Positions 7,946 through 14,165 of a DNA stretch of 19,808 bases are shown piece by piece. Within the stretch, counting starts at the first letter, position 1, and each line of letters starts with the position of its first letter. The translations under genes and the position numbers were made by a program. The DNA is taken from the NCBI GenBank assembly GCA_937925635.1, contig CALALX010000037.1, positions 1 to 19,808 of the forward strand, read 5' to 3'. The notes under the pieces are model-generated. The model was given only the letters and a program-made list of their open reading frames with translations, ran no database searches and had not been told where the DNA came from. Source of the stretch: an uncultured Caulobacter sp. Lineage in GTDB: Bacteria; Pseudomonadota; Alphaproteobacteria; Caulobacterales; Caulobacteraceae.

Positions 7946-8938
7946 TCATCCGGGTTCACCCCAGAATCCTTGGGCCGGCGGCGTCATCCAGCCGCCCTCG
8001 ACCCGAACGCCGCACGGCCAATCCCCGGCCAGCCACCAAGGACCGTCGAGATCGGCGAAATCGCTGGCCCCGGCGATATGCAGCGCCGGAGCGACGCCCA
8101 GCGACGAGCCGACCATGCAGCCGGTCATGATCGTGAAGCCGAGTTCGCGGCCTCTTCGCAACAGGGCGATGGCCTCGGTCAGGCCGCCCGTCTTGTCGAG
8201 CTTGATGTTGATCGCCTGGTAGCGCCCCCTGAGCGCCTCCAGCTGGTCGGTCGTGTGCACCGACTCGTCGGCGCAGATCGGGGCGGGCGGGTCGAAACCC
8301 TCGAGCGCGGCGTCATCGCCGGCGGGCAGCGGCTGCTCGATCAGGGCGATGTTCATCCGCGCCAGCAGGGGGGCGACCTCGCGCAGGATGCCGATGGTCC
8401 AGCTCTCGTTGGGATCGATGATCAGCCTGGACCGGGGCGCCGCCTCGCCCACGGCGGTCAGACGCCGCTCGATCCCCTCGCCGTCGAGCTTGACCTTGAC
8501 CACCGGCGCATCGGCGATGGCCCGGGCGGCGGCGGCCATGGCCTCCGGCGCGTCGAGACTGACGGTCACCGCGCAGGCGAGACGTTCAGGAACGGCGAGG
8601 CCGGTGATCTCGGCCACTGACCGCCCCGTCTCCCGCGCCGTCAGATCCCAGAGGGCGCAGTCCAACGCATTGGCCGCTGCGCCGGGCGGCAGCAGCGCCC
8701 GCAGCGCGTCGTCGCTCTCGCCGGCCTCGAAGGCCGTCCCGACCGTCTCCAGCTGGGCGACGACGCCGTCGAGGCTCTCGCCGTAGCGCGCATAGGGCAC
8801 GGACTCGCCGCGGCCGACCGCCTCGCCCCGGCGCAGCTCGACCATCACCGTGTCGGCGGCGGTCTTGACGCCTCGCGAGATGCGGAAGGGCGCCTTCAGC
8901 GGCCAGCGGCGGCGTGAGACGACGAAGCTTCGAAGCAT
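7946..8938 (-). CDS. dgcA: Enolase-superfamily epimerase, L-Ala-D/L-Glu epimerase-like; DgcA-type N-acetyl-D-glutamate racemase candidate
   Basis: A 330-residue muconate-lactonizing subgroup enzyme of the enolase superfamily. All catalytic positions are present with numbering one lower than E. coli L-Ala-D/L-Glu epimerase: Lys148/Lys150 (KVK), metal ligands Asp175, Glu201 and Asp224, and Lys246 in NIKLDKTGG. The lysine pair around the metal supports 1,1-proton transfer, that is racemization or epimerization. Homologues next to a DUF1611 gene have been described as DgcA, which racemizes N-acetyl-D-glutamate. The DUF1611 neighbour here favours that role over murein-dipeptide epimerization, but the sequence alone does not separate the two. 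The frame is open upstream to 9025, but MLRSFVVSRRRWPLKAPF matches the normal family start. This makes a 43-bp overlap with dgcN, and no strong ribosome binding site is seen. Confidence 0.85.
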   Translation of the reverse strand: MLRSFVVSRRRWPLKAPFRISRGVKTAADTVMVELRRGEAVGRGESVPYARYGESLDGVVAQLETVGTAFEAGESDDALRALLPPGAAANALDCALWDLTARETGRSVAEITGLAVPERLACAVTVSLDAPEAMAAAARAIADAPVVKVKLDGEGIERRLTAVGEAAPRSRLIIDPNESWTIGILREVAPLLARMNIALIEQPLPAGDDAALEGFDPPAPICADESVHTTDQLEALRGRYQAINIKLDKTGGLTEAIALLRRGRELGFTIMTGCMVGSSLGVAPALHIAGASDFADLDGPWWLAGDWPCGVRVEGGWMTPPAQGFWGEPG

Positions 8939-9933
8939 GACAGCAGGTTGTCCACGATCTGGTCGACGCCCATGCGGATTGGGTCCTGGCAGGGCAGATT
9001 GAGTTCGGCGGCGGTCTCGGCGCAAAGCCTGGCCGCCGTGGCGTCGTCATGAGCCGAGGTGTTGAGGGCGACCCCCACGGCGATCACCGAAGGGTTGGTC
9101 AGACGGGCGGCCTCGAGATTGCGCGCCAGGGTTTCCTTCAGCCCGGGCACGGGATGGCCCGGCACGCCGCGCATGTGCGGTCGGCCCGGCTCGTGGCAGA
9201 GCACCAGCGCGTCCGGCTGGCTGCCGTGCAGCAGGCCCAGCGAGACGCCGGCATAGGAGGGGTGGAACAGGGAGCCCTGCCCCTCGATGATGTCCCAGCC
9301 GCCGTCCGCGCGGGCCGGCGAGATCCGTTCAGCGGCGCCGGAGATGAAGTCGGCCACGACGGCGTCCACCGCCACCCCCTCGCCCGCGATCAGGATGCCC
9401 GTCTGGCCGGTGGCGCGGAAATCGGCCTTCAGGCCCCGGGCGCGCAGCGCCTTCTCCAGGGCCAGCGACGTGTACATCTTGCCCATCGAACAGTCGGCGC
9501 CGATGGTCAGCAGCCTCAGGCCCGGGCGAGGAACGCCCTTGCCGACGCTCAGGTCGGCTGGCGGCTGGCGCACGTCGAACAGCCTGCGGCCGAGCCGTTC
9601 GGCGGCCTCGCGGATCGCCGGAACATCGCCCAGACGCTGGTGCAGGCCGCTGGCCACATCGAGGCCGGCCTCCAGCGCCGCGACGATCTCCGGCACGGCC
9701 GCGACGCTGAGCACGCCGCCCGCGTTCGCCTCGCCGACGATCATCGTCCTGGCGCCGCGCCGCGCCGCTTCCGCGACGGTCATATCATCCAGGCCCAGGC
9801 TCACCTTGCAGCCCGGCAGCCGGCGCTGGCCGACACAGAGCTGTGGCCGCCATTCGGCCACGCCGCGCGCGGTCTTCACCGCCAGCGGGTCGGTCGCGGC
9901 CCCCAGGTAGAGGAGGTAGGGAGAGGAAATCAT
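8896..9933 (-). CDS. dgcN: DUF1611 family protein, DgcN-type D-glutamate N-acetyltransferase candidate
   Basis: A 345-residue protein of the DUF1611 family. It starts with the family-typical SPYLLYLGAATDPLAVKTA and has a Rossmann-like N-terminal part. A P-loop GADCSMGKMYTS lies at 145-156 (Lys152), followed by GQTGI (176-180), DFISGAAER (195-203) and EGQGSLFHPSYAG (217-229). The C-terminal domain contains CHEPGRPHMRG. DUF1611 proteins paired with an enolase-superfamily partner have been characterised as DgcN, which acetylates D-glutamate for the partner racemase. The gene overlaps that partner here and follows a LysR gene by 126 bp, the same three-part arrangement. The C-terminal tail SSSHAAAGR lies in the overlap. 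Family assignment is strong; D-glutamate as substrate comes from homology and context. Confidence 0.85.
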   Translation of the reverse strand: MISSPYLLYLGAATDPLAVKTARGVAEWRPQLCVGQRRLPGCKVSLGLDDMTVAEAARRGARTMIVGEANAGGVLSVAAVPEIVAALEAGLDVASGLHQRLGDVPAIREAAERLGRRLFDVRQPPADLSVGKGVPRPGLRLLTIGADCSMGKMYTSLALEKALRARGLKADFRATGQTGILIAGEGVAVDAVVADFISGAAERISPARADGGWDIIEGQGSLFHPSYAGVSLGLLHGSQPDALVLCHEPGRPHMRGVPGHPVPGLKETLARNLEAARLTNPSVIAVGVALNTSAHDDATAARLCAETAAELNLPCQDPIRMGVDQIVDNLLSCFEASSSHAAAGR

Positions 9934-10014
9934 GGGACGCTCGCGCCGTTCGGTCGATGGGCGCGACCATCGCGGCGCCGGCCCGCCGCGTCGAATTCAG
10001 TTGCGGCCCTGCCC

Positions 10015-10031
10015 TATGAAGAAAAGCTATG
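10015..10031. promoter_or_regulatory. Candidate LysR-type box 2, upstream of dgcN-dgcA
   Basis: TAT (10015-10017)-N11-ATG (10029-10031), which keeps the T-N11-A spacing. It lies in the 126-bp gap between the lysR stop and dgcN start, 82 bp before the dgcN start codon. On the coding strand it reads CATAGC-N8-ATA, sharing CATARC-N8-ATR with the boxes at 7925 and 10974. It is the weakest of the three as an inverted repeat. Confidence 0.4.
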
Positions 10032-10059
10032 GTTCTGGCCCATGGGGCCGAGGCGCCCC

Positions 10060-10956
10060 TTAGGCGACCGACTTCTCCTTCAGAACCTGGGTCATCGTCT
10101 TGATGAAGTTCTCGGACAGGTGCGAGAGCGGCCGGTCCTCCAGGTGCATGCAGTAGACGCCGAACCTCAGCGGCGGATCGAGCGGCCGGAACTCGACCTT
10201 GTCGGAGGGTTCGGCGCGGGCCGTGAATTCATCCACCACCGCCACCCCGACGCCGTTCCGAACCAGCGAGGCGGCCATGTAGAATGTGCTGCAGGTAATG
10301 GGCTCGTGAATCGACAGGCCGCGCGCCTCGACCTCGGCCGAGAAGATTTCGCTGACCGGGCCGGTCGCGCCGGAGCCGACATAGTCCCGGCTTTCGAGCA
10401 GCTGAAGGTCCAGCCGCGCGGCCGGGCTGTCGCCGAACTCTCCACGCGGAAACATGAGCATGAGTTCGCCGGCCCCGATCTGGAAGTTGGCGATGCGCGG
10501 ATGCTGGATGGCGTCGTAGGCGAGCGCCATGTCGACCTCGTGCTCGTAGAGGCCGCGCAGCACCTCGTCGTAGTGCAGGGTGCGGAAATCGAAGGTCACC
10601 GTCGGGTGCGCCTCGCGGAAGCGGGCCACGGCCTCCGGCGCGACGCCCAGGCCCAGCGCCGGCAGCACGGCGGCGCGGATGTGGCCGCCCTCGCCGAGCT
10701 TGAGATTTCGGGCGGCCTGCTTGAGCGAGTCGAGACGCTCAAAGACCTCCTTCACCTCCCGGAACAGGGCGTGCGCCTCGTCGGTCGGCGCCAGTCGGCC
10801 CTTCACGCGCCGGAACAGGTTGAAGCCGAGCTGGTCCTCGGCGTGCTTGAGCACCTTGGAGACCGACGGCTGGGACACGTTCAGCGCCCGCGCCGCGGTC
10901 GAGATCGAGCCGTGCGCGTACACCGCGTGGAACACTTCGATATGCCTTAGACGCAT
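10060..10956 (-). CDS. LysR-family transcriptional regulator, DgcR-type candidate
   Basis: A 298-residue LysR-type regulator of normal family length. The N-terminal winged helix-turn-helix covers residues 1-60 (RLRHIEVFHAVYAHGSIS, then TAARALNVSQPSVSKVLKHA and LFRRVKGRLAPT). It is followed by a linker helix and a periplasmic-binding-protein-like effector domain (about 90-290). The frame extends to 11016, but the ATG at 10956 places the HTH at the family-normal position, so it is preferred. No clear ribosome binding site precedes it. It lies directly upstream of and in tandem with the DgcN/DgcA-like pair; DgcR, the D-glutamate sensor of the published pathway, is also a LysR protein. Candidate operators occur before this gene, before dgcN and before the receptor operon. 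The effector is unknown from sequence. Confidence 0.9.
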   Translation of the reverse strand: MRLRHIEVFHAVYAHGSISTAARALNVSQPSVSKVLKHAEDQLGFNLFRRVKGRLAPTDEAHALFREVKEVFERLDSLKQAARNLKLGEGGHIRAAVLPALGLGVAPEAVARFREAHPTVTFDFRTLHYDEVLRGLYEHEVDMALAYDAIQHPRIANFQIGAGELMLMFPRGEFGDSPAARLDLQLLESRDYVGSGATGPVSEIFSAEVEARGLSIHEPITCSTFYMAASLVRNGVGVAVVDEFTARAEPSDKVEFRPLDPPLRFGVYCMHLEDRPLSHLSENFIKTMTQVLKEKSVA

Positions 10957-10973
10957 GGGCGCGGATAAAAGTC

Positions 10974-10990
10974 CATGCGGCGGGGCTATG
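10974..10990. promoter_or_regulatory. Candidate LysR-type box 3, upstream of the lysR gene
   Basis: CAT (10974-10976)-N11-ATG (10988-10990), followed by CAA exactly as at box 1 (TATGCAA at 10987-10993 and 7938-7944). On the coding strand it reads TTGCATAGC-N8-ATGG. It ends 17 bp upstream of the lysR start codon, a position that suits autorepression, which LysR proteins commonly show. The centre of the box is GC-rich, so only the arms match box 1. Confidence 0.42.
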
Positions 10991-11000
10991 CAAGGGGGCC

Positions 11001-11144
11001 GTGCGTCCTTCGACACGCCGCGGAGTTTATCCTCGGGCGCGCGCTCCGCGCGACCCGGGGGCGGCTGCTCAGGATGACGTCGATCGAAGGCTGATTCACG
11101 TCATGCTGAGCAGCACCCGCAGGGTGCGTGTCGAAGCACGCAGG
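11001..11144. repeat. Two inverted copies of a palindromic intergenic repeat
   Basis: This fills most of the 191-bp gap between the acyl-CoA dehydrogenase and lysR genes. The left copy (about 11002-11080) runs from TGCGTCCTTCGACACGCC to GCTGCTCAGGATGACGT. The right copy (about 11097-11144) is the reverse complement of the same ends, from ACGTCATGCTGAGCAGC to GTGCGTGTCGAAGCACGC. The left copy also contains a GC-rich hairpin around 11033-11060. This is a REP-like dispersed element; no coding sequence is seen in it. It ends 3-4 bases from the dehydrogenase stop codon, so it could act as a transcript 3' end. Confidence 0.7.
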
Positions 11145-11147
11145 ATC

Positions 11148-12302
11148 TCAGAAACTCTTCGGCATTCCCAGCACGTGGGTCCCCACATGGCTCAGGATCA
11201 GGTTCGTGCTGATCGGGGCGACTTGGTAGAGCCGCGTCTCGCGGAACTTGCGCTCGATGTCGTACTCCTCGGCGAAGCCGAAGCCGCCGTGGGTCTGGAT
11301 GCAGGTGTCGGCCGCGGCCCACGAGGCTTCCGACGCCAGCATCTTGGCCATGTTGGCCTCGGTGCCGCAGGGCTTGCCCGCCTCGAAGAGGGCCGCGGCA
11401 TGGTCGACGGCCAGGGCCGCCGCCGACAGCTGCACGTAGTTGCGGGCGATCGGGAACTGGACGCCCTGGTTCTCGCCGATGGCCCGGCCGAACACCGACC
11501 GGTCCTTGGCGTAGGCGCTCGAGCGGTCGATGAAGAAGCGGCCGTCGCCGATGCACTCGGACGCGATCAGGATACGCTCGGCGTTCATGCCGTCGAGGAT
11601 GTAGCGAAAGCCCTTGCCCTCCTCGCCGACCAGGTTCTCGACCGGCACCTCGAGGTTGTCGAAGAACAACTCGGTGGTGGCGTGGTTCAGCATGGTGCGG
11701 ATCGGCCGGATGGTCAGGCCGTTGCCGACGGCTTCGCGCATGTCGACCAGCAGCACGCTCATGCCGTCGGCCGGACGGGCGGCGTCCTCGCGCGGCGTGG
11801 TCCGGCAAAGCAGCACCATCAGGTCGCTGTGCTCAGCGCGGCTGATCCAGATCTTCTGGCCATTGACGACATACTTGTCGCCGACCCGCTTGGCGAAGGT
11901 CGAGATGCGGGTGGTGTCGGTGCCCGCCGTCGGCTCGGTGACGCCGAAGGCCTGCAGGCGGATTTCGCCGGTGGCGATCTTCGGCAGATAGCGTTCCTTC
12001 TGCGCGGCGCTGCCGTGCTTGAGCACCGTGCCCATGGTGTACATCTGGGCATGGCAGGCGCCGCCGTTGCAGCCGCTGCGGTGGATCTCCTCAAGCACCG
12101 CCGTCGCCGCCGACAGGCCCAGGCCCGATCCGCCGTACGCCTCCGGAATCAGCACCGACAGGAAACCGGCTTCCGTCAGCGTCCGCACGAACTCGGTCGG
12201 ATAGGTCCGGTCGCGGTCCAGCGCGCGCCAGTACTCGCCAGGGAAGCCCGCGCACAGCTTGCGGACGGCCTCACGGATCTCGGGGTGGGATTGCTCGCTC
12301 AT
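11148..12302 (-). CDS. Acyl-CoA dehydrogenase family protein
   Basis: A 384-residue flavoprotein of the acyl-CoA dehydrogenase family, which would introduce an alpha,beta double bond into an acyl-CoA and pass electrons to ETF. It has an all-helical N-terminal domain, the FAD/substrate loop FGVTEPTAGTDTT (119-131), WISRAEHSD (152-160), and the C-terminal QTHGGFGFAEEYDIERKFRE (336-355). The C-terminal catalytic Glu of medium-chain enzymes (YEGT motif) is missing; the equivalent stretch reads YQVAPIST. Glu242 in MNAERILIA sits at the helix-G position used as base by isovaleryl-CoA and long-chain enzymes, so the protein may still be active. No ETF, thiolase or CoA ligase is nearby, so the substrate is open. 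It is flanked by repeats on both sides and is probably transcribed alone. Confidence 0.9.
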   Translation of the reverse strand: MSEQSHPEIREAVRKLCAGFPGEYWRALDRDRTYPTEFVRTLTEAGFLSVLIPEAYGGSGLGLSAATAVLEEIHRSGCNGGACHAQMYTMGTVLKHGSAAQKERYLPKIATGEIRLQAFGVTEPTAGTDTTRISTFAKRVGDKYVVNGQKIWISRAEHSDLMVLLCRTTPREDAARPADGMSVLLVDMREAVGNGLTIRPIRTMLNHATTELFFDNLEVPVENLVGEEGKGFRYILDGMNAERILIASECIGDGRFFIDRSSAYAKDRSVFGRAIGENQGVQFPIARNYVQLSAAALAVDHAAALFEAGKPCGTEANMAKMLASEASWAAADTCIQTHGGFGFAEEYDIERKFRETRLYQVAPISTNLILSHVGTHVLGMPKSF

Positions 12303-12349
12303 GGCGGCGAGCTAACGAGCGGACGTTGCGTGAGGCAAGCCTGCTTCAA

Positions 12350-12448
12350 CTGTCATCCCGGCCGTAGCGCAGCGAAGAGCCGGGACCCAGCGGGCGGACG
12401 CACGGCACTGGCTGGGTCCCGGGTCGCCTTCGGCGCCCGGGATGACAG
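12350..12448. repeat. GTCATCCC-type palindromic repeat, intergenic copy
   Basis: A 99-bp element between the threonine aldolase and acyl-CoA dehydrogenase genes. It has perfect 12-bp outer arms CTGTCATCCCGG (12350-12361) and CCGGGATGACAG (12437-12448). Perfect 11-bp inner arms follow: CCGGGACCCAG (12380-12390) and CTGGGTCCCGG (12412-12422). It can fold into a long nested hairpin. Its first 41 bp match positions 17717-17757 inside dnaG at 38 of 41 bases. It ends 6 bp from the aldolase stop codon, so it could also stop transcription. Confidence 0.9.
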
Positions 12449-12454
12449 CTGAAA

Positions 12455-13465
12455 TCAGGCGATCTCCCGCAATGCCTGGCCCAGTTCCTCGACCATCTCC
12501 GGCGTCGTCGCCCAGCTGCACATGAAACGGACCGTGCCATCCAGGAACCGGTAGACGAACCAGCCCTTGTCGCGCAGCCGCTGCAGCGTCGGCTCGTCCA
12601 TATCGACGAACAGGCCGTTGGCTTCCACGGGATGGACGATCGGGAACGGCATCAACTCGGTAAGTCTGCGCGCCATGGCGTTGGCGTGAGCGGCGCGGGC
12701 CGACCAGGCGCCAGTCTCCAGCATGCCGATCCAGGGCGCGGCCAGGAAGCGACCTTTCGAGACCAGCTGGCCGGCGTGCTTCAGCCGCGCGTCGAACCGT
12801 CGCGCGAGGCCCTTGTTCAGCAGCACCAGCGCCTCGGTCGGGGTCGATCCGGCCTTGGTCCCGCCCATGACCAGGATGTCGACGCCCATCGTCGCCACCG
12901 CCTTGAGATCGAAGCCGGCCGCCACGGCGTTGGCCAGCCGCGCGCCGTCCAGGTGCACGCCGTAGCCCTTCGCCTTTACCGGCGCCGCGAGCGCGGCGAG
13001 CTCGGCCGTCGAATATACGGTGCCGTATTCCGTCGCGTTGGTCAGCGACAGCGCGGCGGCGGGCTGACGATAGGACACGTCGGGCTCGGCCAGCGCCCGT
13101 TCGAGCGCCGGCCGCTCGATCCTGCCGCTCTGGCCCGGCAGGCCGATCAGGCCGACGCCGGCGCCGAAAAAGCCCGGGGCGCCGGTCTCGTCGGTGCAGA
13201 TGTGGGCATGCTCATGCGCCACCACCGCCTCGTGCGGCTGGGCCAGCGTCGCCAGGGCCAGGGCGTTGGCGGCCGTGCCGGAGGCGGTGAACCGCACCTC
13301 GGCGTCGGCGTCGAGCGCCGCCCGGATCAGGTCGGCGGCGCGGGCGCTGACGTGGTCGGTCCCGTAGCCCGAGGCCGCGCCGGCGTTGGCGGTGGTCAGC
13401 GCCTCGATGACTTCCGGCATGGCGCCGGCCACGTTGTCAGAGGCGAAATCGTAGCGCGCGGCCAT
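12455..13465 (-). CDS. ltaE: Low-specificity threonine aldolase-like PLP enzyme
   Basis: A 336-residue fold-type I PLP enzyme of the threonine aldolase / beta-eliminating lyase family, usual length about 340. It would cleave L-threonine or L-allo-threonine to glycine and acetaldehyde. Visible features are FASDNVAGAMPEV (7-19), the cofactor-phosphate region ASGTAANALAL (61-71), HEHAHICTDETGAP (84-97), HLDGAR with Asp173 and Arg176, the likely Schiff-base Lys204 in MGGTKAGS, and GQLVSKGRFLAAPW (232-245). Other beta-hydroxy-amino acids are possible substrates, as family members are promiscuous. The ATG is conventional, but only a weak ribosome binding site (GGGAG about 15 bases upstream) is seen. 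No neighbour clarifies a pathway. The symbol is a family-level guess. Confidence 0.87.
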   Translation of the reverse strand: MAARYDFASDNVAGAMPEVIEALTTANAGAASGYGTDHVSARAADLIRAALDADAEVRFTASGTAANALALATLAQPHEAVVAHEHAHICTDETGAPGFFGAGVGLIGLPGQSGRIERPALERALAEPDVSYRQPAAALSLTNATEYGTVYSTAELAALAAPVKAKGYGVHLDGARLANAVAAGFDLKAVATMGVDILVMGGTKAGSTPTEALVLLNKGLARRFDARLKHAGQLVSKGRFLAAPWIGMLETGAWSARAAHANAMARRLTELMPFPIVHPVEANGLFVDMDEPTLQRLRDKGWFVYRFLDGTVRFMCSWATTPEMVEELGQALREIA

Positions 13466-13518
13466 GGCTAGAGGAGTCTCCCGGTCATGGCGCGGCTATA
13501 GCATGCCTCGCGCGGCTG

Positions 13519-14004
13519 TCAGGTCAGCCGGCCCAGAACCGAGAGGCGCGGCGCCGGGGCGGCCGCGGTCACCAGCGACAGCAGCACCGGCCGCGACGGG
13601 TCGAACAGGGTCAGGGTCCCCTTCTCCGGTCGCCATCCGCGCAGGCGATCGCCCGCCTCGAACATCAGCAGGCCGCCGTACTCGGAGCGCCAGTCAGGCC
13701 CGAGGTCGAGGATGAAGCCCGTCGGTCCCAGGTCGGCGAGCGGCAGACCGAACTGGCCCGCCCCGTGCCGGATCAGCCTCAGGTCCTTGCCGCCGAGGGA
13801 CTGCAGCAGATCAGGCGCGTGGAGCGGCGCCGTATCGAGGGCGAAACCCTCGCCCGCCAGGCCGGTCCAGTCCGCGACGTCGGCGGCGGCCAGCAGCGCG
13901 TCACATACGGCGGCCGGCGCCGCCTCGGCGGCGCGCGCCCAGCCGTGCTCCGCGAGCGAAGCGCGCAGGACCTCCCGCTCGGGCAAGGTGATGCCACTAG
14001 ACAC
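13519..14004 (-). CDS. Degenerate 2OG-Fe(II) oxygenase-like protein, probably non-catalytic
   Basis: A 161-residue protein. Its C-terminal part, DWRSEYGGLLMFE (104-116) through PRLSVLGRL (152-160), resembles the double-stranded beta-helix of the SM-20 / prolyl-hydroxylase-like oxygenase encoded by the next gene upstream. In that alignment the iron-binding HxD (His158, Asp160 of the neighbour) becomes Leu89 and Asp91, and the distal His216 becomes a hydrophobic or proline position in SRPVLLSLV. Only the 2OG-binding Arg153 remains. It starts with GTG (14004-14002), with GGAGAG at 14015-14020 in support. The even composition and absence of stops suggest a maintained protein rather than a pseudogene. 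It is 157 bp from the intact oxygenase, which may make the two functional partners, but that is inference. Confidence 0.72.
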   Translation of the reverse strand: MSSGITLPEREVLRASLAEHGWARAAEAAPAAVCDALLAAADVADWTGLAGEGFALDTAPLHAPDLLQSLGGKDLRLIRHGAGQFGLPLADLGPTGFILDLGPDWRSEYGGLLMFEAGDRLRGWRPEKGTLTLFDPSRPVLLSLVTAAAPAPRLSVLGRLT

Positions 14005-14028
14005 GAACGCCCAGCTCTCCCCAGAACC

Positions 14029-14042
14029 TTACAGGTTTGTAA
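14029..14042. promoter_or_regulatory. Perfect inverted repeat TTACA-N4-TGTAA, possible repressor operator
   Basis: TTACAGGTTTGTAA lies 25 bp upstream of the GTG start of the degenerate oxygenase-like gene. The arms are perfect. The pattern fits operators bound by dimeric repressors (for example TetR- or BlaI-like proteins), but no such regulator is encoded in the window and no promoter elements are clear. Confidence 0.35.
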
Positions 14043-14067
14043 CCTTGCGGCCGAGGGGTTGGCTAGA

Positions 14068-14110
14068 GCGCGTTCCGATAAGTGGGTACCGGTTATCGGA
14101 TCAAACGCGC
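14068..14110. repeat. Imperfect palindromic intergenic repeat (GCGCGTTCCGATAA type)
   Basis: Arms GCGCGTT-CCGATAA (14068-14081) and TTATCGG-atca-AACGCGC (14093-14110) pair over 14 bp with a 4-base bulge and an 11-base loop. A diverged partial copy occurs at 14937-14970 on the other side of the oxygenase gene. It looks like a dispersed REP-type element. It lies in the 157-bp gap between the two oxygenase-like genes together with the hairpin at 14125-14165. Confidence 0.75.
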
Positions 14111-14124
14111 GACCGACAACAAAG

Positions 14125-14165
14125 CTAGAGGGGGCGGTTTGATTCCATCAAATCGCCCCCTCTAG
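14125..14165. repeat. 19-bp stem, 3-base loop hairpin over the oxygenase stop codon
   Basis: CTAGAGGGGGCGGTTTGAT (14125-14143), loop TCC, then ATCAAATCGCCCCCTCTAG (14147-14165). The stem has a single G-T mismatch in 19 bp. The TAG stop of the upstream oxygenase (14164-14162) is inside the stem. In RNA this is a very stable hairpin that could end transcription or protect the 3' end. There is no T-run on the minus strand, so it is not a standard intrinsic terminator. The sequence may also be a dispersed repeat. Confidence 0.8.

Noticed and set aside
7946..8938. Murein-recycling L-Ala-D/L-Glu epimerase as the sole interpretation of the enolase-superfamily gene
   Set aside because: The catalytic residues fit, but the overlapping DUF1611 gene and adjacent LysR match the DgcN/DgcA/DgcR arrangement better; kept only as an alternative.
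8939..9025. Earlier start for the DgcA-like enzyme
   Set aside because: The extra 29 residues are Arg/Pro-rich, unlike the family, and would lengthen the overlap with dgcN.
10044..10059. GGGGC-N6-GCCCC hairpin after the lysR stop as terminator
   Set aside because: Only 5 bp of stem and no T-run; too weak to call in GC-rich DNA.
10957..11016. Earlier start for the LysR protein
   Set aside because: It would place 20 unrelated residues before the winged helix, which normally begins at residue 1-3, and would span the candidate operator.
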